From NCBI RefSeq assembly GCF_000340215.1, contig NW_006921533.1, positions 8,407,282 to 8,471,281 of the forward strand: DNA of 64,000 bases, read 5' to 3'. The position numbers and the translations under genes are program-made. Below the pieces are notes generated by a model. It saw only the letters and a list, made by a program, of their open reading frames with translations, made no database searches and was not told the origin of the DNA. Shown piece after piece: positions 54,735 through 64,000 of this stretch (position 1 is the stretch's first letter; each line of letters starts with the position of its first letter). The DNA is from Pseudocercospora fijiensis CIRAD86 (Eukaryota; Ascomycota; Dothideomycetes; Mycosphaerellales; Mycosphaerellaceae).

Positions 54735-55757
54735 TCATCCACAGCGGGACTTCGAGGATAAGACCACTGCCTTCTGTAGACGCCTGTTCTCAGCTTCAAC
54801 ACCGCGAGCGCTCAGCTGATAGATGATTCTAAAGCTTTGCTCGAACGATCTGCCTCCGTTCTTGCTCCAATACCACCAGGTGAACGGTAAGTCTTGCGCG
54901 TTCTTGGCTTTCAATAGAATGAAGTACCGCTTCTCGACTTGTCGCAGCCCAGACTTGATGGCGCTTTGCCGGAGACCATATTCATACCCGAACAGACACT
55001 TCATGATGACCTCACGATCAATTGCAATTTTCCGTGCTAGGCTTCGCATGCCCTCCTTAGAGACGACTTGAGGAATGCAACCACTATACCGAGGGCAGAA
55101 TGATCTTCGGTAGTGATAGAAGCGCATGATGGTAGCCGCGATTGCATCCTGAGGGAGACCAAGGAAACGGCACGGTTCGTAGATGTTTCGCCAGAGATAG
55201 CCCTCTCTACCGCCGTCGTGCGAGGCCCCTGTAACTCTCGCGGGTTGTCCAGGAATGCTCGTCGCTTTGATGAGATAGCTGGCGCGTTCCATTGTTTCTG
55301 CGATCCTCAAAAAGTGATCTCGAGTTGAGTCACGTAGCGTGTAACATCCGCTTTGGCACCATAGTCCGACATAGTCTCTGAATATGACGAAAAGGAGAAA
55401 TTCTCTCAACTTCTCGGTTTCAGGTCCTTGCTTCAGCTCCGTAATAGCCCGTGTCGCCTGAGCCGGCTCCGGTGCATCTCTCACTTTAGTAATTTGATTG
55501 TCGGTTTCTTCGAAGTCGTCGAGATCGCTAACCCAGGAACTTGCATTGGAACATGGCGGGAGATGATCGAACGGATCTTGCGTGGAAGCCATCTTGATTG
55601 TCTCCGTTGTAGCTTGCGTCGCCTGAGCCGGCTCCGTTGCATCTCTCACTTCAGTGATTTGATTATGATTTTCTTCGAAGTCGTCGAGATCGCTGACCCG
55701 GGAACTTGTGTCGGAATATGGTGGGGGATCATCGAACGGATTTTGCGTGGAAGCCAT
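54735..55757 (-). CDS. Unknown protein with tandemly duplicated N-terminus
   Basis: A single exon of 340 residues. Residues 1-55 and 56-110 are two copies of one 55-residue unit: both begin MASTQ(N/D)PFD, continue SS(R/W)VSDLDDFEE and NQIT(E/K)VRDA(T/P)EPAQAT, and end near TE. The duplication is therefore 165 bp and includes the start codon and the few bases before it. The second Met (55592) may have been the original start. The remaining part (about 115-330: LREFLLFVIFRDYVGLWCQS, RASYLIKATSIPG, RNIYEPCRFLGLPQDAIAATI, RSLARKIAIDREVIMKCLFGY) looks folded and helical, with no recognised family. The divergence between the copies shows the duplication is not brand new. Confidence 0.7.
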   Translation of the reverse strand: MASTQNPFDDPPPYSDTSSRVSDLDDFEENHNQITEVRDATEPAQATQATTETIKMASTQDPFDHLPPCSNASSWVSDLDDFEETDNQITKVRDAPEPAQATRAITELKQGPETEKLREFLLFVIFRDYVGLWCQSGCYTLRDSTRDHFLRIAETMERASYLIKATSIPGQPARVTGASHDGGREGYLWRNIYEPCRFLGLPQDAIAATIMRFYHYRRSFCPRYSGCIPQVVSKEGMRSLARKIAIDREVIMKCLFGYEYGLRQSAIKSGLRQVEKRYFILLKAKNAQDLPFTWWYWSKNGGRSFEQSFRIIYQLSARGVEAENRRLQKAVVLSSKSRCG

Positions 55758-56245
55758 CTTGATGTATAGGCAGCGAGCGGCAGGGCAAAGATGATTGCTT
55801 CAAGCAGCACAGTTGGACTGGGGAAGTAAAAAAAATGTTCGCGGTTGTAATTTTTGTATTCGCATGATTCCTCATCTCGCAGTCGTAGGCTCGGTAGCTT
55901 CGATCCTTTCTGGTGGTAGCGAACCAAAAGCTTCCTGAATCGAGAGTTGGTTCTGCTTACCAGCTAGCTTTCCGTGCAGCCTTGCGACGTGACATCTCTG
56001 CACTTCATATAAAGATGATGCGTAGCAAATGGCTCACGTAGGGCGAGTCGTGTCCTGATCAGTGCCGTGCTCATCGCTCAATATCGGCCTTGGCAGCACG
56101 TTCGAAGGGTTGGCCTCCATGGACGGCGGTCTGTAGCTGCTTCTCCACAGAAATGTCCTCAGTTTTCCAATCCAATTGTCCGGTCGGAGGAGCAATCGAT
56201 TTTCGCATGCTCCTGCTGTGCCTCTTCTTCTTCCTACCTTTTTTT
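55758..56245. other. Intergenic region
   Basis: No supported gene. Short antisense frames near 56034-56255 look like chance. Confidence 0.4.
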
Positions 56246-56722
56246 TCAATCATAAACCCGTATCTCCTCTCGCCAATAAGGCTTGGCGTAAGAGCTCGAC
56301 CTGCTGCAATCCCAGGAGTTCGTAACAGTCAGCTTTCCTGGCGTTTTACACGTCGTGGTTCGCTGATGTATGAGGTTCGTTCCCGAGAACCGCAATCCAT
56401 TATTGTGCACTGCAGAAAGAATAGTGTATGGGGAGACAGACGCATGTGGATGTATTGATCCTGGTTGTGTATGGCTTAGCAGAACGCCATATTCACTCTT
56501 GTCCAGGTGTCGGCGAATGTTGGAGAGAACGCCGGCGCTGGAGTTCGTAGCGGGACTCGTGGATGATGTCTCGCTTGCACCGGAAACCCCGCCGCCAGGA
56601 ACGAAGAATTGCACCTTCTCTATAGCAAGCTGGTATTCGCACTCTACACCCTTTTTGGCGCACTTTACGCAGCACCCAGGAGTTTCGTCGCATTTGATTC
56701 GACGTGACTTGCATTGCAGTGA
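56246..56722 (-). pseudogene. Zn2Cys6 DNA-binding domain fragment lacking its first cysteine
   Basis: On the minus strand one frame reads KSLQCKSRRIKCDETPGCC then VKCAKKGVECEYQLA and runs on for about 120 residues to a stop at 56246. The pattern is that of a Zn2Cys6 cluster (C-x6-C-x6-C-x2-C-x6-C) with the typical RRIKCDE, but where the first Cys of C-x2-C should be there is Ser (SLQC). No ATG precedes it in frame within a reasonable distance, and the large regulatory domain of such factors is absent. It could be the last part of a spliced, very short protein, but a decayed gene fits better. Confidence 0.5.
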
Positions 56723-57260
56723 CTTCGTTCCGACGACATGATGAAACCCGCCGATTTCTTTCCATGCAGCAGTATCTCGCGACGGACAACCTCGATTGCA
56801 ATGTGTTCAAAAGTGGCATATCCGTATTAGTTCCAGGTTATTAAAGGTCCGATGCGGTGCTGAGCCTCGAATAATGAGATCATGTTTGGCCGACCACGTT
56901 CGCCGATTTTGTCTTGAAGCTGAGAGGATCCAAATTCAATGTGTTGCCCACAAATCCCGTTTCTCCCAATGTAATGAAGGCTCTGTGTACCCCCAGGCGA
57001 ATTATTTTTGTTTTTGGCAAGTCAGAAATCGATGAAGGCAGCAGAAAGGTGACCTTGGATATATGGCTGTGTCAACCTCTCGCATTAGGGCTTTAGAAAG
57101 TGAGGTATGACCACATGACGTTTTCCCATACCATAATGCACGGCATTTTGATGTGCGCAATGCCACCCGGCACAGGGTGAGCTCTACCTGGTCCAGACTG
57201 GACAGAAATAGCCACGCTCAAGAGGTTGTTCAATTCTGGAGGGATTGCATGGCACCTTCT
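56723..57260. other. Intergenic region
   Basis: No supported gene. The right end is the 3' flank of COQ4. Confidence 0.4.
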
Positions 57261-58124
57261 TCACACATCTCTTGCAGCTCCCATCTTATCTTTCGTCTCT
57301 TTCGCCGCCTTCTCGGCCCTCATTTGATCTCTGAGAGCCTTGCGAATCTCCCTCAAGTCAGGTGGCATCTCAATGCCCAGTCTTGTTCTCAGCTCATCAA
57401 CATCAGTCTGCAGCTCTTCTTCCCAATACACATTCACAACCTCTTCCGCCTTCAAGCCATTCCTCAATGCCCAAGGTAAATACGTCTCAAAGAACCTCTT
57501 CCGCTCCACAGGCTTCAGCCTCACAATAGCAAAGAGTGAAAGGCCCGTCATCGGGAGCAGAGTATTCGTGAACTCGAATGCCTTGACAGCGAGCTCACCT
57601 TCAATAATAACCGGCAGTCCAGTGATAGCGTGCGTGAAATCATGAGTCTCGCGATATCTTTGCATGACATATGCTTCCTCTGGATCATCGATGTAGCGAA
57701 CTTGATCGCGTGTATCTGGTGTCACGCCCTCTTTGTCCAACCAATTCACATATGCCCTTCCTACAGTGTTTTCTGGCAGCTTTCTAAGCATTTCCATGCT
57801 TAGTGTTTGGCTTGTGATGCGTGGCTTGTCGCGTAGGATGCGCCTGCCGGTAGGGTTCGAGAGCATTGCATGCCGGAGTCGGGAAATGAAGTAGGGCTTT
57901 GCAGTTGCTTCGCCTAGTGAGGCGATGAGGTCGTGGCGGTATGGGTTGCGTAGAGAGCCAAAGGCGGAGCCTATAGCCAGAGCACCGCGTTCGAGCCATG
58001 TGAGAGGGACATGGCCTGGGTAGTTCGGTGTTGGGCGGTTCAGCACTGAGAAGGATCGGGCACGAAGAGATGGTGGAAGAGCTAGTATGCGCTTGAAGAG
58101 TGCCGAAGAAGACATTTTCGACAT
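57261..58124 (-). CDS. COQ4: Ubiquinone biosynthesis protein COQ4
   Basis: A mitochondrial matrix-side peripheral inner-membrane protein that organises the coenzyme Q synthesis complex. A single exon of 287 residues from the ATG at 58124 (58115 would give 284). The frame is open upstream to 58181, but that has no ATG. The N-terminus ([19 protein letters not shown]) is a basic amphipathic presequence. The family zinc motif [17 protein letters not shown] (HDxxH x11 E) is complete near 170, followed by [21 protein letters not shown], the conserved C-terminal region. Length agrees with fungal homologues. Confidence 0.93.
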   Translation of the reverse strand: MSKMSSSALFKRILALPPSLRARSFSVLNRPTPNYPGHVPLTWLERGALAIGSAFGSLRNPYRHDLIASLGEATAKPYFISRLRHAMLSNPTGRRILRDKPRITSQTLSMEMLRKLPENTVGRAYVNWLDKEGVTPDTRDQVRYIDDPEEAYVMQRYRETHDFTHAITGLPVIIEGELAVKAFEFTNTLLPMTGLSLFAIVRLKPVERKRFFETYLPWALRNGLKAEEVVNVYWEEELQTDVDELRTRLGIEMPPDLREIRKALRDQMRAEKAAKETKDKMGAARDV

Positions 58125-58327
58125 GAGTACCTGTAGTTGATACAAGTGATGAGCATAAATAGAAGTCGAGATGTTTCTCACGCGCGAAGCTCGGAGTCAA
58201 GCTTGCCGATCGTACTGTATGATGCAGTGCTTGGCATTTTCCATAGACAACATACATACGAAGAAAGATCTATAATGCTCGCTCTCGAACGCTGTCATTT
58301 GTAACATCAAGATAGATGCAGTCATTC

Positions 58328-59095
58328 TCACGCACTCCTTGCCTTCATCTTTACAGCAACTCTCTTGCCAACAAGCACGCTCTCCATGCCGCCGTGCAAA
58401 TCCTTGGCAATGAAGTCCGCCACATCTTCGAGCGACGTAAAATAGTTCTGCATTTGTGCGAGGATGTTCAGATAAGTGCCAACAAGAGGCACCCACTGTA
58501 AAGTCTTCGACCAAGCTGGCGGGAAATCCGTTCCCGCCACAAGATTTTCCGCCCCAGTTCCAGCTCGCGCAGAATAGTCAATCACTTCTGAACGAGGATC
58601 CATCCGGTTCGCGCAGAAGAGAGACCATGCAAGCTTTGATGCTTCCAAGTTTTTGATGACGTCCTAATTCCTTCTGTGGATTGTGAAGACTGGCACGTAG
58701 TCAATTATCATATGCTTCTTCGTGCTAGGAGCATCCATGATACCGAATCCGCTCATGAACCAACATCGAAGCGGTCTACCTCGTTGATCGCCTGCTTCGA
58801 TGGTAGCTTGCATGACAGCCGCGAAAATTGTAGGCAGGTCTCCTGATTGGCCGAGCATTGGTGCCAGACCTGCTGCATTGACGACTGCATCACAGTCGTT
58901 TGAGAGAATGGCGGTCTTGATGGCATCGCGGTCGGTCGCCGAGCCTTGGACAATTGTTGTTGTGTGTGCTTTGGCTTCTCTTGACAGTTTTTCCGGGCTT
59001 CGGACAAAGAGGACTGCTTCGTGGCCATGAGCTTTCAGAGCCGGGAGGAGTCTAGATCCAACGTTGCCAGTGGCACCAAGAAGAAGGACACGCAT
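58328..59095 (-). pseudogene. NmrA/atypical SDR-like NAD(P)-binding protein with in-frame stop
   Basis: A Rossmann protein of the NAD(P)-binding, NmrA-like type: MRVLLLGATGNVGSRLLPALKAHG in two parts is the GATGxxG nucleotide loop, then LFVRSPEKL, VVQGSATDRDA-type (IVQGSATDRDAIKTAIL) and CDAVVNAAGLAP. At 58666-58664 a single TAG interrupts the frame after FTIHRRN. The same frame then continues without any shift through NLEASKLAWSLFCANRMDP, the usual W-x-x-L-C/P..M region, to the natural end at 58328 (256 codons in all). A CAG-to-TAG or TAC-to-TAG change explains it. It is either a nonsense mutant or an error. Read-through or an unseen intron is unlikely since the surrounding codons fit the family. 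Confidence 0.72.
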
Positions 59096-59602
59096 TTTGG
59101 TGGTCTGCTCTGTACCTGGATGGGTAGGTCTAGTGTTGGATGTATTCAGCTTGTCCTGGCACTGATATTGCTTGTAGCGATTCCGCTCTTGTCTGGATGC
59201 TTGAAGCTGTCGTTATGATCTTCTAGCCTTCCCTACCTCTGCTTTCTATACTCTGTCTCTACCTCACCGGCGCCGGACATAAGCATGATGTCTTCTGCCT
59301 TGACTCAGCACCGACGTCTTCGTGCGAGCCTTCAGACGCACTCTCGTGCCATTGATAGTTGCGTTTGAGCGCGACGAGGAGGCGGCAGAATGATACCGGT
59401 CCAACTCAGGCAGCGGCGTCACAGTCAGGTCTCCAAGAAGAAGAAGGAGAGCTCGTCAGTGGAGTCGGAGGGCGGAACGTCCTTCATACGAGCTATTCCC
59501 GTTTGAGCCGTGTGTGTGAAAGGTGGCTTGGAGTCGGCACAACTCTTCGCCGCTGCTCAGCTTTCCTCATCAAGCTTCCTCTCATAAACAGCCACAGAAA
59601 GC
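59096..59602. other. Intergenic region
   Basis: No recognisable gene; a frame at 59359-59625 lacks support. Confidence 0.4.
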
Positions 59603-59821
59603 ATGAAGAGGAGCGACAGCATTAAGGACTTTTCAAAGGACTATCTTCACGTTGATGATGTACAGTATTGTCGAAGATATGCGATTCAGCCTCATCAATC
59701 CGGTAGCTGGGAAATTGCCAAGCACGAGATCCTAGCCATTTTCGACCGCGATCCATCTGAACAGCACAATAGGCTAGTTCATCGAATCGTACAGAGATCA
59801 TCCAAGATCAAAGGTCTCTAG
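59603..59821 (+). CDS. Small hypothetical ORF
   Basis: An ATG-initiated frame of 72 residues (MKRSDSIKDFSKDYLHV...). Composition is protein-like and charged, with no family, no signal peptide and no clear partner. It could be a first exon or chance. Confidence 0.3.
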   Translation: MKRSDSIKDFSKDYLHVDDVQYCRRYAIQPHQSGSWEIAKHEILAIFDRDPSEQHNRLVHRIVQRSSKIKGL

Positions 59822-61029
59822 GCACATCCATTGAAGAATCTCCCCCGCATGACCGGCCGAATACAGTACTATTCTCTAGGGCAAGGTGAATCTTAGGATC
59901 CCGAATTCATCGAGAATGGAGGAAATGAAGTGGCTGCCTAGGCTACTACTCTACGGAACGCAAGATACCAAACCCCCAAGGAACCCATGCGACTTGACGC
60001 TCATCGATGGCGAATTTTTTTTTTCAAGACTTGACACCTCGACTGAACCAGCGGAGTTCCAAATTCCAACGATACATGCCGATATATCTTCGAGTCTTGC
60101 AGTCTGTGAAAGAAAAAATGTTGGCAGCAGGCCATGCGAACGATAATTTTTTTTTTGGATATGTATACCTTAGTAAGTGTCTCTTGCGGAGCTAATCAGC
60201 TAATCTGTGGATCAAGGCATGATCCTCCGGGACCACGGCTAGTTTGACAAACATTCATGTTTTATCTACGAAGAATTCCCTTCAAATTCCCCTGCTCGCG
60301 CGCGATTCAGGCTGATAGAATCATATCGTCAATGATACTGTCTGTCCAGAATGACGATTTCGCTGTAACAATCCTGGACGTTGCAGGTATCCCTGCAAGG
60401 CAAATCGTTCCGAAAGGTGCTCCAAAGTCAGACGCCGGAGGATTGGGATCAGCTCGCAGGTCACTGATGTTCGATGCATCGCGATGCTATCATTATGGGG
60501 CCAGAGATGACCGGTATAAACTCATGAACTGGTATATCATCTTGCAAATCGCTTGAATTTTGATGCTGGCTGACCAGTATGTTAGGTCGAACTGCCTGCT
60601 ATGTCCGGTGTTAGATACTGAAGCCGTGCTCAATCTAGTGTTCGTCGAATCTCGACATGTCGATACAGTACGTCCGTATTCCGTAGTATTTGTGCAGTCT
60701 CGGCTGCGAAAAGTTCGTCTCCGGTCCAGTCGCCTTCTACGAATCGAACCATTCCTCCCACCGCCGTCGACCAAAAAAAAAACACAATCCCCAAATCCCC
60801 TCAACCCTCACTGCGTCCTACACCTCGCAGCACCAACATCCACACACTCCACAACCCCACAATTCCTCACCCCCCTCCTCACCATCTTCTGAATTTCATA
60901 ACTCGTCCTCCTCCTCGTCCTCCCCCTCTCCACAACCTTAATCTTCTCCGTCACCCTCTTGGCAAAAATCCCCGAAACAGGTTCAAATTCCACTTCCGGC
61001 CAAGCACCCGGCGTATTCATCGCGACGAA
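59822..61029. other. Intergenic region except the antisense small ORF
   Basis: From 59822 to about 60800 only short frames occur on the plus strand (for example 59886-60146, 60257-60556) with runs of T or A. None has a domain. From 60808 rightwards the minus strand carries the small ORF listed next. Confidence 0.35.
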
Positions 61030-61140
61030 ATGCATACAGAAAAGGTGCTCATGCTCTTCCAAGGAAGCCGGACTGGGAGTGAAGCTGAGGGAAGAGACGA
61101 ATTTATCGTAGGTGGAGAAGGCGAAGCGTGTGGCTAACAT
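60808..61140 (-). CDS. Small hypothetical protein
   Basis: 110 residues from the ATG at 61140 (MLATRFAFSTYDKFVSSLSF); the frame is open 39 codons further upstream without an ATG. The middle part (SLEEHEHLFCMHFVAMNTPG, then WPEVEFEPVSGIFAKRV) reads like a folded domain. The C-terminus is Arg-rich. No family is recognised. Confidence 0.4.
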   Translation of the reverse strand: MLATRFAFSTYDKFVSSLSFTPSPASLEEHEHLFCMHFVAMNTPGAWPEVEFEPVSGIFAKRVTEKIKVVERGRTRRRTSYEIQKMVRRGVRNCGVVECVDVGAARCRTQ

Positions 61141-61969
61141 GATTGCGGTGGGGCGAAGGAAAATAGCTGGTTGGTTTTTTGAGGTGGGTGCTCGAGCGCT
61201 GGATTTATTTAAGTGTGTGAGCCAAAAAGAGGGTCTGGGTCTTGCATTAGCTTTCACAGCTCAAGACTAGCGGTGGGGAGGAGAAGATTGGTATAGAAAG
61301 TCGGTGTGAGACGAGAGAGCATTCACTTATATATTTGACGACGATGAAGGTGTCCGTCCTCACGATAGTCATTTTTGACGGTATTCTGTGGGAGCTAATC
61401 TCGAGTCAGGTTCCCACAGCCATGACATACAGATTTACCACTTCCAAAAATCCGTGGTTGGATTTTGGATTTTGGATTTCGATGTGGTTGTGCAAGCAAG
61501 CTCGAGCGAGTCAGCCTTGGCATTGACATCCGCTCTCCGCACGGGCGCTTGAACGTTTTCGGGTCGACGTGCCTGCATTCGTACCTGAAGCTGGTTGACC
61601 TTCTGAATCAGGGTCACATTTTAAGCCTTCCAGATGACGTCCGAAGTGGCTTCGATGGTGGTGGATGAATGTCAGGCATGAATGCCATATCTGCGATCGT
61701 GAGATGCTGAAAGGCACGATCAGCTGTTTGCCGACTTGAGGCAGAGTCGAGAAGTGAAATTGTATCGATACTCCTATCTCTCGCAGCCATCGAGATGCAT
61801 AGCTCCGCCAGGAAGATTCGGCATCGCTACGTGACCGCTGCCAGCACGCAAGCGAATGCTTCAGGAACTGTTCAAGTGAGCTTCGCCAACACTGTGAGGG
61901 TATGCAGTGAATCAAATATGCTATGATTAAGGCAGGCGCCTAATGATGCTTGCAAAAAGAAAACTTGAC
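61141..61969. other. Intergenic region
   Basis: 5' flank of the small ORF and 3' flank of SLA2. The open frame that continues past the SLA2 splice donor down to 61872 is intron and 3' sequence, not coding. Confidence 0.4.
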
Positions 61970-64000
61970 TTAATCCTCTTCTTCCTGGTAAGAGAGCTTT
62001 CTCATTTCGCCCAAACGATGCCGAGCAGCAGAGAGTGCGTTCTCCAGTTGAAGGATCTCGACCTAGTGCCATGACATTAGTACAACTTCGCGTAGGGCAG
62101 TCATGGGAAGTACTTACCTGTTGCTCCATTTGTCGCACCTTGAAATCGTGGCCGCTCAACTTCGTGTAGTCTTCAAAGTCCTCGCCCTTATTCTTACTCT
62201 CGATGATGGCCTGCACTTGGCGGACTAGGCTTCTGCAAGCACTCGTTACAGCTTTGCTGCATTCCTCTAGCCTCTCCTGAGTCTTGGACATGAAGCTGGC
62301 CTTGACACGGGACGCGGCCACCAGCTGTGCGGTAGAGGCAGCCACGTCATTTGCAGCAACAATGAGCTGTTCGGGAGAGTTTCTGCCGCTAATCACTCCA
62401 TCTGCTGTCTCGATGAGCATATTCGTTGACGATGCGACGGCCTTGGCGGCAGAAATGAGGCCCTCCGTCCAGCGATTGTTCTTCTTGTAGTACTGACTTC
62501 GCGTCATGCTCGACCCTTTGCCTTGGTTCACGATCTCCTGCTGCGATGCTGTTGCCGCCTTGATGAGCTGAGCGATGGCATTCGTGACTGCGATGGCCGC
62601 ATCAAGTATGGAGTCGTGAATCTTCAGTTCGTATGTGGAGTATCCATCGCGAGACTTGTTCATCAGCTTGGTGAGGCGCTCAGTGGCAGCCTCGATAGCC
62701 TTGGCAGCATTCATCATCTCTCGGTCGACAATCTCGCCAATGTCTCCGCCTTGACCCGTGATCTTCGACTTCGGTGCGAAAGCATCGGCGAGCTTGCTGA
62801 GGTTGTTGAGAGCAATCTGCACATCGTTGTTCTTGTTGATGACCACATCGGTCTTTTGCAGGTCCTCCAGACCGTCGAGACGATACGACATGATGCCGCG
62901 GAAGAAGTTGATGGTCTCGCTGGCTGAGCGACGCGCAGCTGAAATGAGCTGGTCGGCCTTCTTCTCATCGCTGGCGAAGCGCGTGAGACCCTTCGTGTTG
63001 GAAAGGACGTCCGCGATGGCATTGGAGAAGACATTGGCTGCCTTGATGACTTCAGAGTGTGCGCCGTTTGGTCCATCGGCAATGAAGTTGTTGTAGGCAG
63101 TGCTGAACTCCATCGCGCTGCTTTGTGCTTTTTCGATTTGTGACAGCACGAAAGGTCCGCTTGCGTTCTGGTTACCAGCAATCATTGAGCTGTCCAGCTC
63201 GTACAAAGCATCGTCAACGCGCTGTACTGCGGCTTGCAGGACAGAATCCAGCAGCTCATTGATCTTCTTGATGTTCTCAAGAAGCATGACATCGATCTGC
63301 TCATCCATGGCCTTGTCTGTGACGCCATTGCCCTGGCGGAGTTCGTTGAGCTCGAGCAGTGTCTGATCCATGCCGGACTTGTAGATCTCCAGCTCTTCTT
63401 CCTTCTCGCGCAATTGACGCTCGAGGTCTGAGCTGCCTTCGCCGAGCTTCATTTGCATCTCGTCCAGTGCACGCGTCTTGTTGCGCAACGCCTCTTCAAG
63501 ATCTGCAATCTCACGGTTGTGTCGTGAGAGCATAGCCGACAGCTCGCTGCCCTTCGCGCGATCCGCGTTTTCTGCTCGGTCGAGAGCCATGCGCAGCTCA
63601 CGCTTAAGCTTCTCCAACTCTTCGCGGTGTCCACCCTGTGATCGGTCCTTCTCGTGCAGCGCACGGTCTCGCTCGCGAATCATATCTGCGAGTTCCAAAT
63701 TCTTCGTCTTGAGCTCTCGCTGTAGCTTCTCGCGCTGGTCGATCGCTTCTTGAGCGGATGCTGCCTTGAGCTGCACGCCCTTGAACTTCTGCAGCAGTTC
63801 GAGATGCTCGTGTCGAAGCTGGCTGTAAAGCTTGGCCAAAGCCTCGTACTTCGTCCTCCAAGTGTTGACCTGTTCCTGCAGCGAGCGTATCTGGTCATCC
63901 TTGCTCTGACTCTGCTGCTGGAAGTTGCTTTGTAGCGAGGCGAGCTCATTTTCCAGCGCCTTCATCCTCGTATCATACTGTCGCAGCAGTAATTGATCCT
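61970..64000 (-). CDS. SLA2: Sla2/End4 endocytic adaptor (HIP1R family), 3' part
   Basis: Links clathrin-coated endocytic sites to actin. The gene runs off the right edge. The frame is open to the last base (QYDTRMKALENELAS upstream of the first Met), so the ANTH domain lies outside. Exons 64000-62118 and 62062-61970 flank a 55-nt intron (GTAAGT..CACTAG) in phase 0. The visible part is a long coiled coil (about residues 1-220 of the visible part; heptads such as LQREKLQREL, LEKLKRELRMALDRAENA) and then the talin-like I/LWEQ actin-binding module: AAKAIEAATERLTKLMNKS, IAQLIKAATASQQEIV, NRWTEGLISAAKAVASSTNM and ISGRNSPEQLIVAANDVAAST. The last exon gives VEILQLENALSAARHRLGEM and RKLSYQEEED, the expected C-terminus. 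Confidence 0.93.

Overview
The window is nuclear DNA of a filamentous ascomycete (Pezizomycotina, perhaps Dothideomycetes; the class is a guess). The evidence is short spliceosomal introns (47-132 nt, GT..AG), protein families typical of moulds (Zn2Cys6 regulators, a Kre9/KNH-like wall protein, a TOK1 outward-rectifier channel, a cellular RNA-dependent RNA polymerase) and long blocks carrying the signature of repeat-induced point mutation (RIP): TpA-rich, almost free of CpA/TpG, with transposon frames riddled by TAG/TAA.

Layout. 1-13.8 kb is ordinary gene space: sorting nexin SNX3, an F-box-like protein, exosome subunit RRP40 divergent from the Hsp70-like chaperone SSZ1, a cysteine-rich F-box-like protein tail-to-tail with a spliced LRR-like protein, a small unknown protein and a damaged LtrA-like membrane protein. 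13.78-14.41 kb is an assembly fault: a badly base-called second copy of the sequence after the gap, then exactly 100 N. 14.8-20 kb holds two surface proteins, a membrane-anchored pepsin-like protein that has lost its catalytic motifs and a Ser/Thr-rich GPI-type wall protein. 20.1-21.0 kb is a RIP island that stops at the start of a Zn2Cys6 regulator gene, followed by a Kre9-like membrane protein, a 993-bp element with identical 114-bp direct terminal repeats, and a ketopantoate reductase gene with a 1-nt frameshift.

28.0-31.4 kb is a RIP-mutated PiggyBac-type transposon whose frame is still continuous over about 2.56 kb. 31.8-40.7 kb carries a disordered protein, the RNA-dependent RNA polymerase and a TOK1 potassium channel with an apparent 1-nt frameshift. 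41.2-52.6 kb is a large RIP island containing a Helitron (Rep/helicase on the minus strand), an unidentified coding-like remnant and several tandem repeats. 53.1-64 kb returns to genes: epoxide hydrolase, a protein whose N-terminus is tandemly duplicated, a Zn2Cys6 fragment, COQ4, a nonsense-interrupted NAD(P)-binding protein, small unknown ORFs and the 3' part of SLA2/END4.

The genes do not form an obvious cluster. The main themes are genome defence (RIP, and an RNA-silencing polymerase lying between two transposon islands), cell-surface proteins, and several genes broken by one base, which may be real decay or draft-sequence error. All exon joins were read by eye from splice signals and frame continuity; none is supported by transcripts.
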